64,000 bases of DNA from Zychaea mexicana (lineage: Eukaryota > Mucoromycota > Mucoromycetes > Mucorales > Lichtheimiaceae): assembly GCF_025766255.1 (NCBI RefSeq), contig NW_026516799.1:1-64000 (forward strand). The letters are read 5' to 3'. The position numbers and the translations under genes were made by a program. Position 1 is the stretch's first letter, and each line of letters opens with the position of its first letter. Shown here piece after piece: positions 47,801-58,288 of this stretch. Below the pieces are notes generated by a model that worked only from the letters and a program-made list of their open reading frames with translations, was not told the DNA's origin and did not search any database.

Positions 47801-48601
47801 CATTTGAATGACATTGGCGTTATATGACGGACGCAGATTGTCAAAAACAGAAGAATGCTCTTAGAATAATAATTACATGCGTTTATTTCTCATCCTCGCT
47901 GATCAATAAAGAAACCGTGTATTGATAAATGTGAAAGGAGGTTTTATTGAGAGAGAGCCTAATACCCTTTTGTAACGCTATGAAAGAGCTGGTTTGGTGA
48001 TGTTGACGGTATATAAAAATTGTTCTACTCTGCTTTATCTATTGGTAATAGAAGGTGTCGTGGTATTAGTTATGCTTGGGACTTTGACCGCTTTTACAAT
48101 TCCTGCAATCACAATTATGTTTGTAGTTAGTTATTCTGCAATGGTCGATTGGGATCTTACTTTTGGCATGCTGTATACATTGACACAATGAAATAGGTAA
48201 AAACGTCTGTCCCTTAAGTCGCAGTATTTCAATAGCAGCAATTACGAATGCAGTGTATGGCTTTCAAATTTAATATCATGAACGGTGGTGTACGTCGTCA
48301 ATTAGATCAAGGAGCACGGATAAGCTGTGAATAAAGACTAACCACATTGACTGTTTCAAATTCAAAGTATATACTTATATAATATGTTACAGTATACTTC
48401 TATATCGTTATGTACATGCTGTCGTTTCATTGAGCACGAATAGCGATAAATCCGCTGGAGAAATGCTGTTATATATACATTACATTCACGACAGCATAAT
48501 ATTGATATTATTGGCACAAGGTGTATAACCCTCTTATAGAAATCATCTATCATACATAGTCTACTATAAATTGTGCTTATGCACCGTTTATCTACATAGT
48601 G
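44874..48601. other. Duplicated non-coding arm, copy C2
   Basis: Collinear with 19038-22780. It holds the GGGTC cluster (about 45383-45580) and the same short AT-rich frames as C1; no gene is supported. Differences from C1 are mostly single transitions and small indels. Confidence 0.5.
45383..45580. repeat. GGGTC / A-run motif cluster, copy C2
   Basis: Counterpart of 19545-19770 but with one AAAAAAGTAGGGTTCAG unit fewer and AGAGTCGATTAG where C1 has AGGGTCGATTAG. The difference shows unit loss or gain since duplication. Confidence 0.6.
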
Positions 48602-48603
48602 TA

Positions 48604-51600
48604 TGGTGCCCGTTACCTAGAAACGTAAATTTTTGGACCAATTTTTGATGTTTTATTTCAGCTTTTTTCACTTATACAACCTACTTTTTTGGCTTCATAG
48701 AACGATAGAGAGAGGCTCAAAGAGCAATTCTATGAAGCGTTTATATTTACTTACAGGCAAAAAAAATTGAGAAATAAAGCGTCGAAGTTGGGGTAGATTC
48801 GAAAATTTAGCAGAGGATTTTGTCAGAATGTCCACCCCACCATACACTAGTGTATGACATTGAATCGGCGATCTCCATATTAGGAAGGTAGTGTAACATT
48901 AGTGATAAGCGCCGGTGCAATATATACCTCAGCCTTCCAATCAACATTGACTGTAATGGTGCCATGTAAATTATAAGTAGGATGACAAAGTTTTATTGTT
49001 CCTTCTTCTTCCAAAACATTCCATACAATGGGGAGACTCAACAAGCGCCAGAAGCACCTTAAAAGCATGCAAGAGTCAAAGAACACACTCAAGTAAATTT
49101 CTTGTGCATTTAAAGAGAACTGTCAGGCTTTAAGAATCATTTGAGAGTAGTTTGTTTACATTAAGTCATCCTACCCCTCATTACTAGCGTTAATGAGCCT
49201 ACTTGGGTACCACTTGTGGATAACGTGAACGAAAGTGAATACAATGAGCTTTTCGATTTCGACGATGAAATGTGGGAGGATACTGCCGAAAGTACCAATC
49301 AAGACGCTGCTGATGCAGAGGACTGGCAGCTGCTTGGAGTTTCTGCAACAACCTTAGTAGATTCTGCCACCAATTTGAGTCTTGAGTGGAGAGATGGTGC
49401 TGATGACTACCTTCCAGACTATAGAGGTGTGATTGACTTATTTCTTCTAGTTTGTTTGTTGACTGTTTTATCTTCTTACTGCAGTCGTTTCCAAATACAA
49501 GAAATGGCAAAAAAACTGCACAGCGCCGTCGTAGAAATGCAAGAGAGCTCGCTGCATCGGGTAAAAAGCATCGAAAAATAACAGAGTTCTTTGCTGCGTC
49601 ATCGACCACTGATCCATCGTCATTGTCAGCTGCAGATGAAGTCTTGATCGTTCTCGAAGATCAATCGCTAATGAAGGAGAGACATGCGGCTTTGCAACAA
49701 CTGATGCAGACCAGCAAAAACCAGCAGTCGCCATCAGGCCAAATGAAGCCATACGATGTCCTATGGTACAATTGTGTCTTGCAATTCCTGGGATATCTAA
49801 TCGAGCACCAAGGCCAAAAGAAACAGAAAATCGTCGAATCTGAAAGAATTGCGAAACAATTAGGTGGTGGTTCCATACAGTATTTGGGTCGGGCAATCAG
49901 ATCGTGGACCAAATCATATGTTCTCACTAGCGAAGTAACTGCTCATCGCCAAGGCAAGCATTCTAAGCGAATTTCTCTGCTTGCCGATGAGGATATCAAG
50001 CTTGCAATTTGCAAGTGGATCAAAGAGCAGCCCCCACAGCAAAGAAAAGTGGAGCTGATCAGAAAAAAATTGCAAGAAGATATCATCCCACGAAAGCTTG
50101 GTTTGCTGGTATCGATTGGTGAAAGAACAGTTGCGAGAGCTTTGCACTTGTGGGGATACAAATTCCGAAAAAATATGAAGAATGTACGTATGAATGCTTT
50201 TTACCATTTGACTATCTATATACATTGAGTGGATATATCGGCTGAACGGATTTAGAAGTTGAGTGGATGTAAAGATCAGCAGATATTGTAGGCTGAGCTC
50301 AGATTCTTTTATAAGTTTTTTACGATGGCCACGAAAGAGATGATGTGGTGATATATAGAAAGGAATGGACCAAGAGATTGCTGACATACGCCAAAAATAT
50401 GGTCACATACACCGGCGAGAGTATGGAAATCGAGTGTGTTCCGGACACTGTATGTAATGGCGATACCCGTTATGTGTTAGTTACATATGACGAGTGCATT
50501 TTTTACTCAAACGACGGTGTCAAATCTGCATGGTTCACTGAGGAAGAAACCGTGTTGACACCTAAAAGTCAAGGTCAATCTATAACGATTTCTGACTTTA
50601 TGTGCCCCTGCCATGGATCGTTGAAGATTGATCCAGATGATGAAAGATTTAGTGATCTCCAATGCAGAAATCCAGAGCAATCTTCTATCCTGGTGCAAAT
50701 AGGGACGGCTACTAGACTAGCATGAATATAGTGAAGCAATTACGCGAGCGAGCCATCCCTATCTTCAATGCACTACATGGAGACGATAGCATTAGTATGT
50801 GCACGTGAAGGGAGAATATTATATATTACTTGATTTTGAGTTTTTAACGATCGTAAGTAGCTGTTTTCTGCTTCGACCAGAGTAGCAATCATAACGCGTT
50901 TGCACCAGATGCGTTATGCGTTAATAGAATGAGTCTGCATCCCACAGACGCGGATGCCGATCCTGGCAACCATTTTAAGTCCGGATGGTTTTATACCGAG
51001 CTCTCCGGGTATGGGAGGGTACCAAAGCCGCAAAACATGTATTTTAAAGATGATAATGGACAACTGAAGTTTAAAGGCATCAAAAGAGTAAGTGATCATA
51101 TTTTTTTAGCTTGAAGCTAATGCCGATATATATGTTTTCTGTGCACTAAGATCTTGTCCTGTATCTATCATTTATAAAATGGTTTAGATCTTGCAAGAGT
51201 GTGGCGCATGGATTCCTGGTCTATTGTTGACATGTAAGAACAGCCCTGGTACATCTGATAACCGCTGTTGCGCTCGTCATCTTCTTGGGTCCCATCCTGA
51301 TTTTCGGAGACAGGTGACAGCTCTTGCAGAAACTGTTGAAAATGCTGGCCATGTATTCGATCTGTATCCCAAGTTTCATTGCGAATGCAACTTTATTGAA
51401 AGATACTGGGGTGCTGTAAAGAGATTTGCCAGGGAAGAATGTGATTATAGCTTCAGATCCCTCTCCCAAAACATTACACAATATTTAGATAGCATTCCTT
51501 TAGCTATGATACGTCGCTTTGAGCGAAAAGCATGGCGTTATATTGACGCATATGAGAAAGGACTCACTGGACGAAAAGCAGAAAAAGCCATGAAGAAATA

Positions 51601-51739
51601 TAAATCCCACCGGCGAATTTTCTACATTGATGATCTCACAGATGAAGAATAAATATCGCTAGCTAAAAATAGAAGTTTATAGAGGCAGAAATTAAAAATT
51701 TTGAAATGTCCACTTGTCGTTTCTAGGTGGCGGGCACCA
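48604..51739 (+). mobile_element. Tc1/mariner (IS630-type) transposon, 3136 bp
   Basis: The element begins TGGTGCCCG and ends CGGGCACCA. The outer 22 bp are inverted repeats with two mismatches, both ending in ACCTAGAAACG. It is bounded by TA on each side (48602-48603 and 51740-51741). Copy C1 has the empty site (GTGTACAGCTAG near 22778), which proves insertion after the duplication or into one copy only. TA target and TIRs are typical of the Tc1/mariner superfamily. A transposase gene occupies its middle. Confidence 0.95.
49198..51652 (+). pseudogene. DDE transposase of the Tc1/mariner element (inactivated)
   Basis: Coding pieces: about 49198-49427 (acidic N terminus), 49489-50185 (basic, helix-turn-helix-like DNA-binding region with repeated Lys/Arg), about 50323-50800, about 50875-51090 and 51188-51652, separated by small introns (for example GTACGTATG after 50185). 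The catalytic block has YDGHERDDVV, TYDECIF (first D), FDQSSNHNAFAPDAL (second D) and HCECNFIERYW (final acidic E). This is the D-D-E layout of IS630/Tc1/mariner enzymes. A frameshift near 50680 and a TAG in the FYPGANRDGY segment (near 50715, where Trp is usual) inactivate it. Exact exon 1 start and first intron are uncertain. It would cut and rejoin DNA at TA sites. Confidence 0.85.
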
Positions 51740-51894
51740 TACAGCTAGAGATAAAACTATTATTGCATTGAATACGCTTATCATAGCAGTGTGATGTGAG
51801 AAGATATGTTTTGATAATATTGCATTTGAAGTAGGCTGTATTTGTGCTACATCATACTTTTGCTACATTATATATTGCTTTGTGGTCGCAACAT

Positions 51895-52150
51895 GCCATT
51901 ATTTATTACATCGTGTCTTACTACACCATCTTTGACTATACCGTATTTCTACCACGCAGTGTTCTACTACATCGTCTTCAACTACGATGCATTTCTATTA
52001 CGTCGTATTTTACTACGTCGTATTTCTACCACGCCGTGTTTTACTACGTCGCATTTCTACCACGCCGTGTTTTACTACGTTGTCTTTTACTATATGGTAT
52101 TTCTATTACGCCGTGTTTTACTACGTCATATTTCTATTACCTCTTGTTTT
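51895..52150. repeat. TACTACGTCGT minisatellite, copy C2
   Basis: Diverged counterpart of the array at 22960-23245, with units such as TACTACGTCGCATTTC and ACGCCGTGTTTTAC. Shorter than in C1. Confidence 0.8.
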
Positions 52151-52354
52151 TTATATGTCGTTGTCTTAAATATGATATGTATTGAGAATAGATACCATGT
52201 ATTCAACTTGAGATAGTGCACTAGTAATGAACAATATAGACGTATTTTTTTGAAAGGATAATATGTCCGTATTACACAGATAAAAATACGATCGTATTAA
52301 TATGTCCATATTAAATAATACGATTTCATTAATAAAATGGACGTGCAAACAATA

Positions 52355-52949
52355 TATTATTAAATGGTGGAAGCGTCGACGTCGATGGTAAAAGGAATCG
52401 GCAAAATGATCATGTGCGTTTGGAGCAAGAACAAAGACAAGAAAGGCCTTCGTTTTTACCACAATGCTATACCAACGAACACACACACGCGCACACATAT
52501 ATGTATATCTAATATGTACGTTCGTTCTTACCTCCATCTCACCATATATATTATAATTACGTGGTGATACCAACTTCATCTCGAATCGCTGTTACAGTTG
52601 TGTCTATTGGAATTGATTTGAGCAGGTTTGACAGTGACCGTTAGTATAAAAGTGCAGATGCTTATTTCTGCCGCAAATCGTAATTACTCTCCCTGTGCTA
52701 TTTACTACCGCTCCCCGTTCTCAATGAGCTTTACGATGTACAGATGCACTTTCATAGTTACCTTGTCTCAAGATGAATGGCAGACTATGTAGTTACAATG
52801 CTTTTTTTTGATCGCTGACAAAACATATACTGCTGCATTCAATTTTTTCTCCAAGTCCCTTTATTCTGTGCCTGCTTCCCTTCACCTATCTGACTTTCAA
52901 AAAAATTGAAAACTGGAGGGGGCCAAAGTTAAAGTCAGGGCAGAATAAG
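52355..52949. other. No gene recognised
   Basis: Sequence after the C2 right junction. The 137-codon minus frame (52166-52579) crosses the junction and has no domain. A small frame start (ATGGACGTGCAAACA) inherited from the duplication ends in TAA within nine codons, unlike at 23442. Confidence 0.4.
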
Positions 52950-53480
52950 GAACTTGAGGGTTACCCCCCCTTATGACATAATGGTGTTATGCTGAAAAAT
53001 CAAATTCTCAGCAAATTTGCTCAAAATTCAAATTCTCAGCAAATTTGCTGAAAATTCAAATTTCAGCAATCCTCATTTTTCCGACAGGGTTAGCCCCCCT
53101 TATGACATAATAGTGTTATGCTGAAAAATCAAATTCTCAGCAATCCTCATTTCCTCATTTTTCCAAGCAATGTTAGAAATCACATCCTGTGCGGTCACCT
53201 CACGGGTTGACTCTAATGAAGGACACTAATGGTTCTCCTTATCACTAATAGTGTCATGAATATTTCTTTATATATTAATAGCTCATTCCATTCACCACCA
53301 TATATAAAGTTACCCTTTCAGGGTTAAAAGCTTCCTTCGGGAGCTAACTTTATATATTCATCATAAGGACAAAGGTATGTGGTGGTGTTGGTGTACCAAC
53401 ATGATGGAAAGGTAAACCTTTCTCATCAACCACTACCACTAGAGTTTTAATCTATAACAATTAATTTAGCAATAAATTGA
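52950..53480. repeat. Hairpin-dense segment with direct repeats
   Basis: A ~50-bp block (CCCCCCTTATGACATAAT then GTGTTATGCTGAAAAATC) occurs at about 52966 and again at 53094. Other hairpins include CAGCAAATTTGCTG, GACACTA..TAGTGTC (near 53222-53255), GTTGG-TGTA-CCAAC (near 53384) and GATG-GAAAGG..CCTTTC..CATC (near 53402-53426). The best one is the nested structure at 53301-53356. The texture resembles mobile hairpin elements of fungal mitochondrial DNA. Confidence 0.6.
53301..53356. repeat. Three-way-junction (double hairpin) element
   Basis: A perfect 12-bp outer stem, TATATAAAGTTA (53301-53312) with TAACTTTATATA (53345-53356), encloses two hairpins, both with TTC loops: CCCT-TTC-AGGG (53313-53323) and AGCTTCC-TTC-GGGAGCT (53329-53345). 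The architecture matches what are called double-hairpin elements in some fungal mitochondrial genomes; assignment is by shape only. Confidence 0.65.
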
Positions 53481-53802
53481 TAATTAATTTTAGTTATTCC
53501 TTCCACTGTCAAGCGTTCAAATAAAAATCTAACTTTGTTGATTTTTAAATGAACTGGGCGTCGTCGTACCTCCTAGCCTGTTTTAAATTAATTATTTAAG
53601 GATATAACAGCTTATACAATTTAAAAAGGTTTATATAAAACCTAAACCTTTTGAAGAATTATAAATAAAAAAAGTTAAAAAAATCTTAAACATTTAAAAA
53701 ACAAAAAAGTTATAATATAATTTTTTATTTTTCCTAAGCATGTTTAAACAATGATATATCTTTAATTAATAAAACAGTTAAAGGAATTACAGTTAAGGAT
53801 TA
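53481..53802. other. AT-rich insert with 75-bp repeat block
   Basis: Very AT-rich stretch. Its left part (53506-53580, CTGTCAAGC.. to ..CCTAGCCTG) is repeated at 54601-54675 in the same direction at roughly 85 per cent identity. No coding frame. Confidence 0.6.
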
Positions 53803-54590
53803 ACCCTCATCAAGGTCATTGCTTAGGCTTGCTTCGTTGCTTGATGACACCTCCGACCAAGTACTGTCCCAGTCTGTATCCGATCCGCCATTGCCACTAG
53901 CGCTGCTACAACTATCGTCATCGCCGAAAGTATTGTCATCACCACCAGTTTCGCCATCACCATCGCTATCGTAGCCATACGCCTCTCCAGCTGCCACCGT
54001 ATGAATCATCGCCGATGGACCTGTCGCGATTGTCTTGTTGCCTCAACCATGTAAAAACTTGAGCCCATCACGGATGTCCGCGTATGCCCTCTTATCTAAG
54101 GCCAACCAATGAGCAAGGCTCAAACCAGAATCAACTTGCTTCAGCCCCTCCCAGATGTCTACTTGGTCAAGCTTGATCAGTAACTTATGTGGGGGTTGCC
54201 GTTTCCTTGGCGCCTTGACTGCCTTCTCTTTGCTACTACTGGTCCCGCCATTCTTGCCGCTCTTGTTGTTGCCACCACTACTGCCATTGGGTTAGAGCAT
54301 GGGCAAATTCAATGGCGCTATCACATTCTTGCCTTTCTTGTCCGCCCGAACATTCGATACCAACAATGTTTCCGACACACTGCACTTTTGTCCAATGGCA
54401 TAGACATCGACCGCCTCCACTATGTGCATACCAGACGACGACGGAACCTTGTTTTCTTCATTATTTCTTATTGGGGAAGGGGAATTCGATTAGACGACAG
54501 TGTTCCTGCCTACTACCACCCGTTGCCATTTCCCTGGTCAGAGAATAAACAATATCTATATTTGTTGTTATAAATAACAACATTATGATA
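53803..54590 (-). pseudogene. Ty3/gypsy gag-protease linker fragment (element 1)
   Basis: A minus-strand frame runs through a basic Gly/Asn/Ser/Lys-rich stretch, a segment with DIWEGLKQVDSGLSLAHWLA and RDGLKFLHG, then an acidic Asp/Gly/Ser tail. This arrangement is familiar from gag-to-protease linkers of fungal Ty3/gypsy elements (from memory, not searched). It is interrupted by stops that fit C-to-T changes: TAA near 54286 and TGA near 54042. No protease active site is reached before the AT-rich insert. It continues the gag frame at 54850-55709 but is split from it by a second AT-rich insert. Confidence 0.55.
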
Positions 54591-54848
54591 TTTTATTATT
54601 CTGTCAAGCATTCTAATAAAAATCTAACTTCGTTGATTTTTAATTGAACTGGGCGTTTTCATTCTTCCTAGCCTGGTTTTTCCCAAACATAATGGTTGAG
54701 ATTAATCCTAATGGTTGAGAATTTTATAGGGTTTGAGAAATTATTTTTTTTAAACAAAAAATTAATTTCATTATTTATTATAATCTCTTTAAAATTATAT
54801 TATCTATAATTCTTTATTTATTTTTTATTTTATTAAAAACATAATACT
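54591..54848. other. AT-rich insert within element 1
   Basis: About 250 bp of AT-rich DNA beginning with the repeat of the 53506-53580 block and splitting the retroelement reading frame just after its zinc knuckle. No coding capacity. Confidence 0.6.
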
Positions 54849-54849
54849 A

Positions 54850-55709
54850 AGGTTTATCTTCCGTCCTTATGTATAAGACTCGGACACTGCGTCGATATAT
54901 GGCCTTCTTGGTTACAGTTCCAACATTTGGGTGGGGGCCCTTAGTGGGTATTTGGGAGGGGTTCTTCTGTACTGCTGCGAGGGTCCAAGTTGTAATTGTA
55001 AGGCATGCAGACCTTCCGCCACTTGCGTCAACAATGTGTGTGTTTGCGACACCGAATCCTCTGGCGCCAAACTTAAAGGTGCCGCCCTGCCTGACGAAGC
55101 CATGCTGCTACCCACCACCTTGACTTCAAACTTTCTTCTTGATGCCACACCACTCGCCACCGAGACATCCAGGCTGCATAAATACTTGCTCCTTGCATTC
55201 TTGATGCATATTGCCTTATCTACCGCCACTTTCCATGACGTTGCCACCGCTGATTCTTCCATGCGAAATGTGATTTCTGGATCAATAGCTTGGATGAAAT
55301 AATGGACTTGGTATGACTCCTCAGCTAACCCAACCAGAGAAAACAGCTCCTGCAACTTATATGCGACATCCTCGACAGTTTTGCCTTGGTCTTACTTTAC
55401 GCATTCGATTTTCGCCCACTATGTCTCTCGATGTTCAGCTGAAATAAACCGCACCTTAAACGCCTCTTCGAATGTTTCCCATGTAACAATGCTATCTTCG
55501 AGTGGCACCCACCAGAGCTCAGCTTGCCCCTTCAGATGCGAGGCCGCGATGAGCAACACCTCAGTGTCGGACAGGTTGCCTCATTGCCAGAGACGTTGAA
55601 CTTGGCGAAGCTACACCATTGGATTCTCGCCCAAACCGGAACCAGAGAAGGAGTCAGGCGACGAGATAAACTTGAATATCTTGTTGTTTACGGAATCGGT
55701 TTCGTTCAT
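54850..55709 (-). pseudogene. Ty3/gypsy gag (element 1), broken
   Basis: A gag-like frame starts at ATG 55709 (minus). It includes a retrotransposon-gag-type segment (GQAELWWVPLEDSIVTWETF and KVRFIS), a GKTVEDVAYKLQELFSLVGL segment, and ends in a zinc knuckle CWNCNQEGHISTQC (C-x2-C-x4-H-x4-C, near 54855-54905). Two in-frame stops between 55350 and 55440 (CAG/CAA to TAG/TAA type) and at least two frameshifts, one right before the knuckle, prevent translation. Gag would coat element RNA in virus-like particles. The element's 5' LTR lies immediately upstream. Confidence 0.75.
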
Positions 55710-55770
55710 TGTTGTTGATGCACGACACGGTCTTGTTCTTCAAATGATGATCCCAGTCGACCCCCCAAAT

Positions 55771-56717
55771 TGACACGTGTGGTGTTTGGAAAAGGACAAA
55801 AGGTAGTATATAAAAGGGAAAAGGTAGAAAGGGGTCAGAGGAATAGGGTTGGTATGCAGTAAAATACAAATAGACAGAATCCAGAAAATAAAAAGGAATC
55901 AGGGGTATGATGAACGCGAAATACAAATACACAGAAACACAATTACAATAACGGCAAGTTCCACTTCCAGTGTCAATTGTCAATCCATGAATATATGTCT
56001 GAAAACGCTTAATCTTTATTTTATCATGGGGTTAATCCCCTTTTATACACCTTGTCAACTGGGCGCGCTCAGCCGAGAATGACGCCAGGCACAGAGGACA
56101 ACAATCTCTATTAGGTAGTTTGGACAGAGTAGAAGACGGAAAAATAGGGAAATGGATATAGCAATGTCTATATGATGGATGGAAACATAAGAGAGAGAGT
56201 ACGATGGAAAATAAGAGGGGCCATGAAATTATAGGGTCATAGTAACAAGGTGAGGGTAATAAGGGAAAAGGACAACAGAGAATAATATAAACTGCGTAGG
56301 GCAGGTAGCATGAGTACATGAGAGAGTATAATATGGAAAATAAGGATGGATAGAAATATAAGGGACGGGTCCTATTAAAAGAAGCATAAAGAAGAAATAA
56401 TATTCGGCGCCTATAGCTGGCACGATTTAGAGTTGAAAGAATGTAAAATGACGTGAGAGGAAATGACAGAATTATTTATAGAAAAAGAGCTAAGGGAAAT
56501 AAGAAAAATAAAGAGAACTGACAAAAAGGGAAAAAGAAGTATGATAATCCCTAGATGGGGGGTGCGAGAAGAATTGTGGGGAGTTGGGGGGAACCTGTGG
56601 ATCGGATGACCATCGCCGGCAGAAAGATCTGCCACCGAAATTGCCTATGATTGGCCGAAGCCAGAATTCGTTCGTCGGAAATGAATGAGGCCGAGAAGTC
56701 CCAGACACTTCGTGTCA
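55771..56717 (-). repeat. Probable 5' LTR of gypsy element 1
   Basis: Read on the minus strand, the block starts TGACACGAAGTGTC (56717) and ends CACACGTGTCA (55771), giving 7-bp inverted termini TGACACG/CGTGTCA. Just inside is TGGGGGGTCGACTGGGATC, a plausible tRNA primer-binding site beginning TGG. A TATA-like TATATAAAAGGG reads on the plus strand near 55808. About 947 bp. No second LTR was found, so the ends are inferred from termini and gag position. Confidence 0.55.
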
Positions 56718-56728
56718 GTTAACATATT

Positions 56729-56801
56729 GGGGATGTAGCTCAAATGGTAGAGCGCTCGCTTAGCATGCGAGAGGTACTGAGATCGATGCTCAGCTTCTCC
56801 A
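56729..56801 (+). tRNA. tRNA-Ala (anticodon AGC)
   Basis: 73 nt fold as a cloverleaf: acceptor GGGGATG/CTTCTCC (one mismatch, one G-T), D arm GCTC/GAGC, anticodon stem CTCGC/GCGAG with loop TTAGCAT, T arm CTGAG/CTCAG and discriminator A. A box TAGCTCAAATGG is present; the B box GAGATCGATGC deviates slightly from consensus. A T5 run follows at about 56832. The LTR of element 1 ends 11 bp upstream of the mature 5' end, and another gypsy LTR lies downstream. Confidence 0.9.
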
Positions 56802-56866
56802 GTTTCTAGTTACTTAGCTTAACTAGCTATAATTTTTCCGTTTTAGCGGCGCAACACTTTTACTAG

Positions 56867-57253
56867 TGTCGTCCTTTTTGTAAGATTGTACCACGAAGAA
56901 TAATGACGACCCACGAAGGAATAAAAACGGAGGGGAGACCACAAAGAAATAAGACCACGAAGGTATATGCACAAAGATAGATAGGTTATTAGATGCTCTT
57001 TTTATTCAATCAAGTTGACCCATATTTATACTATTTCTACAATTATAAATATACATTTATACTGCTGCGGATATGATGATGATGATTACAATGATAAGCT
57101 GCGGATATAATAATAGCTATGAATAAAGGTATGACTCCGACGATTAGTGTTGCGCAGTAAAGAAGTATAATAAGTGGGCAGCTGCGCAACTTGATGACCG
57201 CAGTAAAAGAAATATGTACAGTTATTAATATAACCGAGTATTGTGCAACGACA
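56867..57253 (-). repeat. Probable 3' LTR of gypsy element 2
   Basis: On the minus strand a purine tract GGAGGGAGGGTAA (polypurine primer site) is followed by TGTCGTTGCACAA at 57253; the block closes with GGACGACA at 56867, so the termini TGTCGT/ACGACA are 6-bp inverted. It directly follows the integrase stop codon at 57270. 387 bp. The partner 5' LTR is not visible upstream of gag. Confidence 0.65.
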
Positions 57254-57269
57254 TTACCCTCCCTCCAAA

Positions 57270-58288
57270 CTATTGGTCAGCCTCGACCAATTCAGGGGTA
57301 GAGTATTCTTGGATCAAAGTGCGGGCGGCGGCATGAGTGGCTACAGGATCAAACCAAGGAGACATGGGCGCTGATTTACTATGGATAGGGCGAAGTCGGT
57401 CTGTATGGACCCAAGATCTATACTCCTTGTCATTAAGGTCCTTGACTTTGTAGGTATCAGTATCTAGGTTGCGATCGAGAATAATGTATGGCCCTTTCCA
57501 GTGATATTCCAGACTAAGTTTCTGTTCGTGGCGCATAAGAACTTGATCACCAACAGAAAAAAATTGATGTTTTAGTATGGAATCCCAGATAGCCTTGTCT
57601 CGTTCGGCATTGGCTTTTAATCATGCCGCTGCATCAGCACGGGCTTCTCTTAGTCGGATAAGGGCTGGTTTGCGTGCATTCTCCAGATGTTCCAGGTCGT
57701 GATCTTGATCCAATGCTTGAGTAACCAAAGGTGGTAGGATATCACTAGGAAGTCGGGGTTCGACACCATATACCATAAAGTATGGACTAATTCCGCTGGT
57801 TCGATGTTTGTAGATATTGCTTGTAAACACGGATTGTGACAAAAACTCATCCTACCTATGGACTTCGCCATTAACATATTTTCAGAGCATTTGCTTCAGA
57901 ATGCCGTTGGTACGCTCAACCTTGGAATTTGTTCTTGGATGGAAAGCGGATGTCAACTTGTGATGGACTTGACACGACCTAGGTAAGAGTTCAACACCTT
58001 GGACATAAAATTGCTACTGCAATCAGTGCAGATTTCCACAGGACTTGAGAATTGCATGAGAATGGCGTCATAAATAAAATCTGCAATAGCTTAGCCAGTG
58101 GCATCGGCTACTGCACGCGCGATCGTCCAGTTAGTGGCATAGTCAACGGCGACAAGAATCCAGTGATTGCCCTTAATTGTACGTGGTAATTCGCCGATAA
58201 AATCGAGGTACCAGTGAGCAAATGGTGCAGGAACGTCCAAGGGTCGCATGGGGGCATGATGGGTGCCACGGTCGGCATTAGCACCGAG
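57270..58288 (-). pseudogene. gypsy integrase (element 2)
   Basis: Reading past the TAG at 58289, the catalytic core shows HWYLDFIGELP and VAVDYATNWTIA (first Asp) and ICTDCSSNF (second Asp), then the SGISPYFMVYGVEPRLP segment typical of this family, and a C-terminal part with FSVGDQVLMR, WKGPYII and WVHTDRLRP. At least four breaks: stops near 58090, 57857 and 57620 and a shift near 57960-57990. The listed stops fit CAA/CAG/CGA to TAA/TAG/TGA. Integrase would insert the cDNA. Confidence 0.8.

Larger units (their letters stand above)
40934..52354. repeat. Segmental duplication, copy C2 (with transposon insertion)
   Basis: Direct repeat of 15100-23456. The left junction falls within the helicase exon: homology begins at ACTATGCATGAGTCG, and to its left the sequence is unrelated. 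The right junction comes just after GGACGTGCAAAC. The extra length is the transposon at 48604-51739. Small indels distinguish the copies (for example an additional TTGGTCGATCAG-containing stretch near 46017). Confidence 0.9.

Noticed and set aside
54187..54573. 128-codon plus-strand frame
   Set aside because: Antisense of the gypsy gag-protease linker, which has recognisable content on the minus strand.
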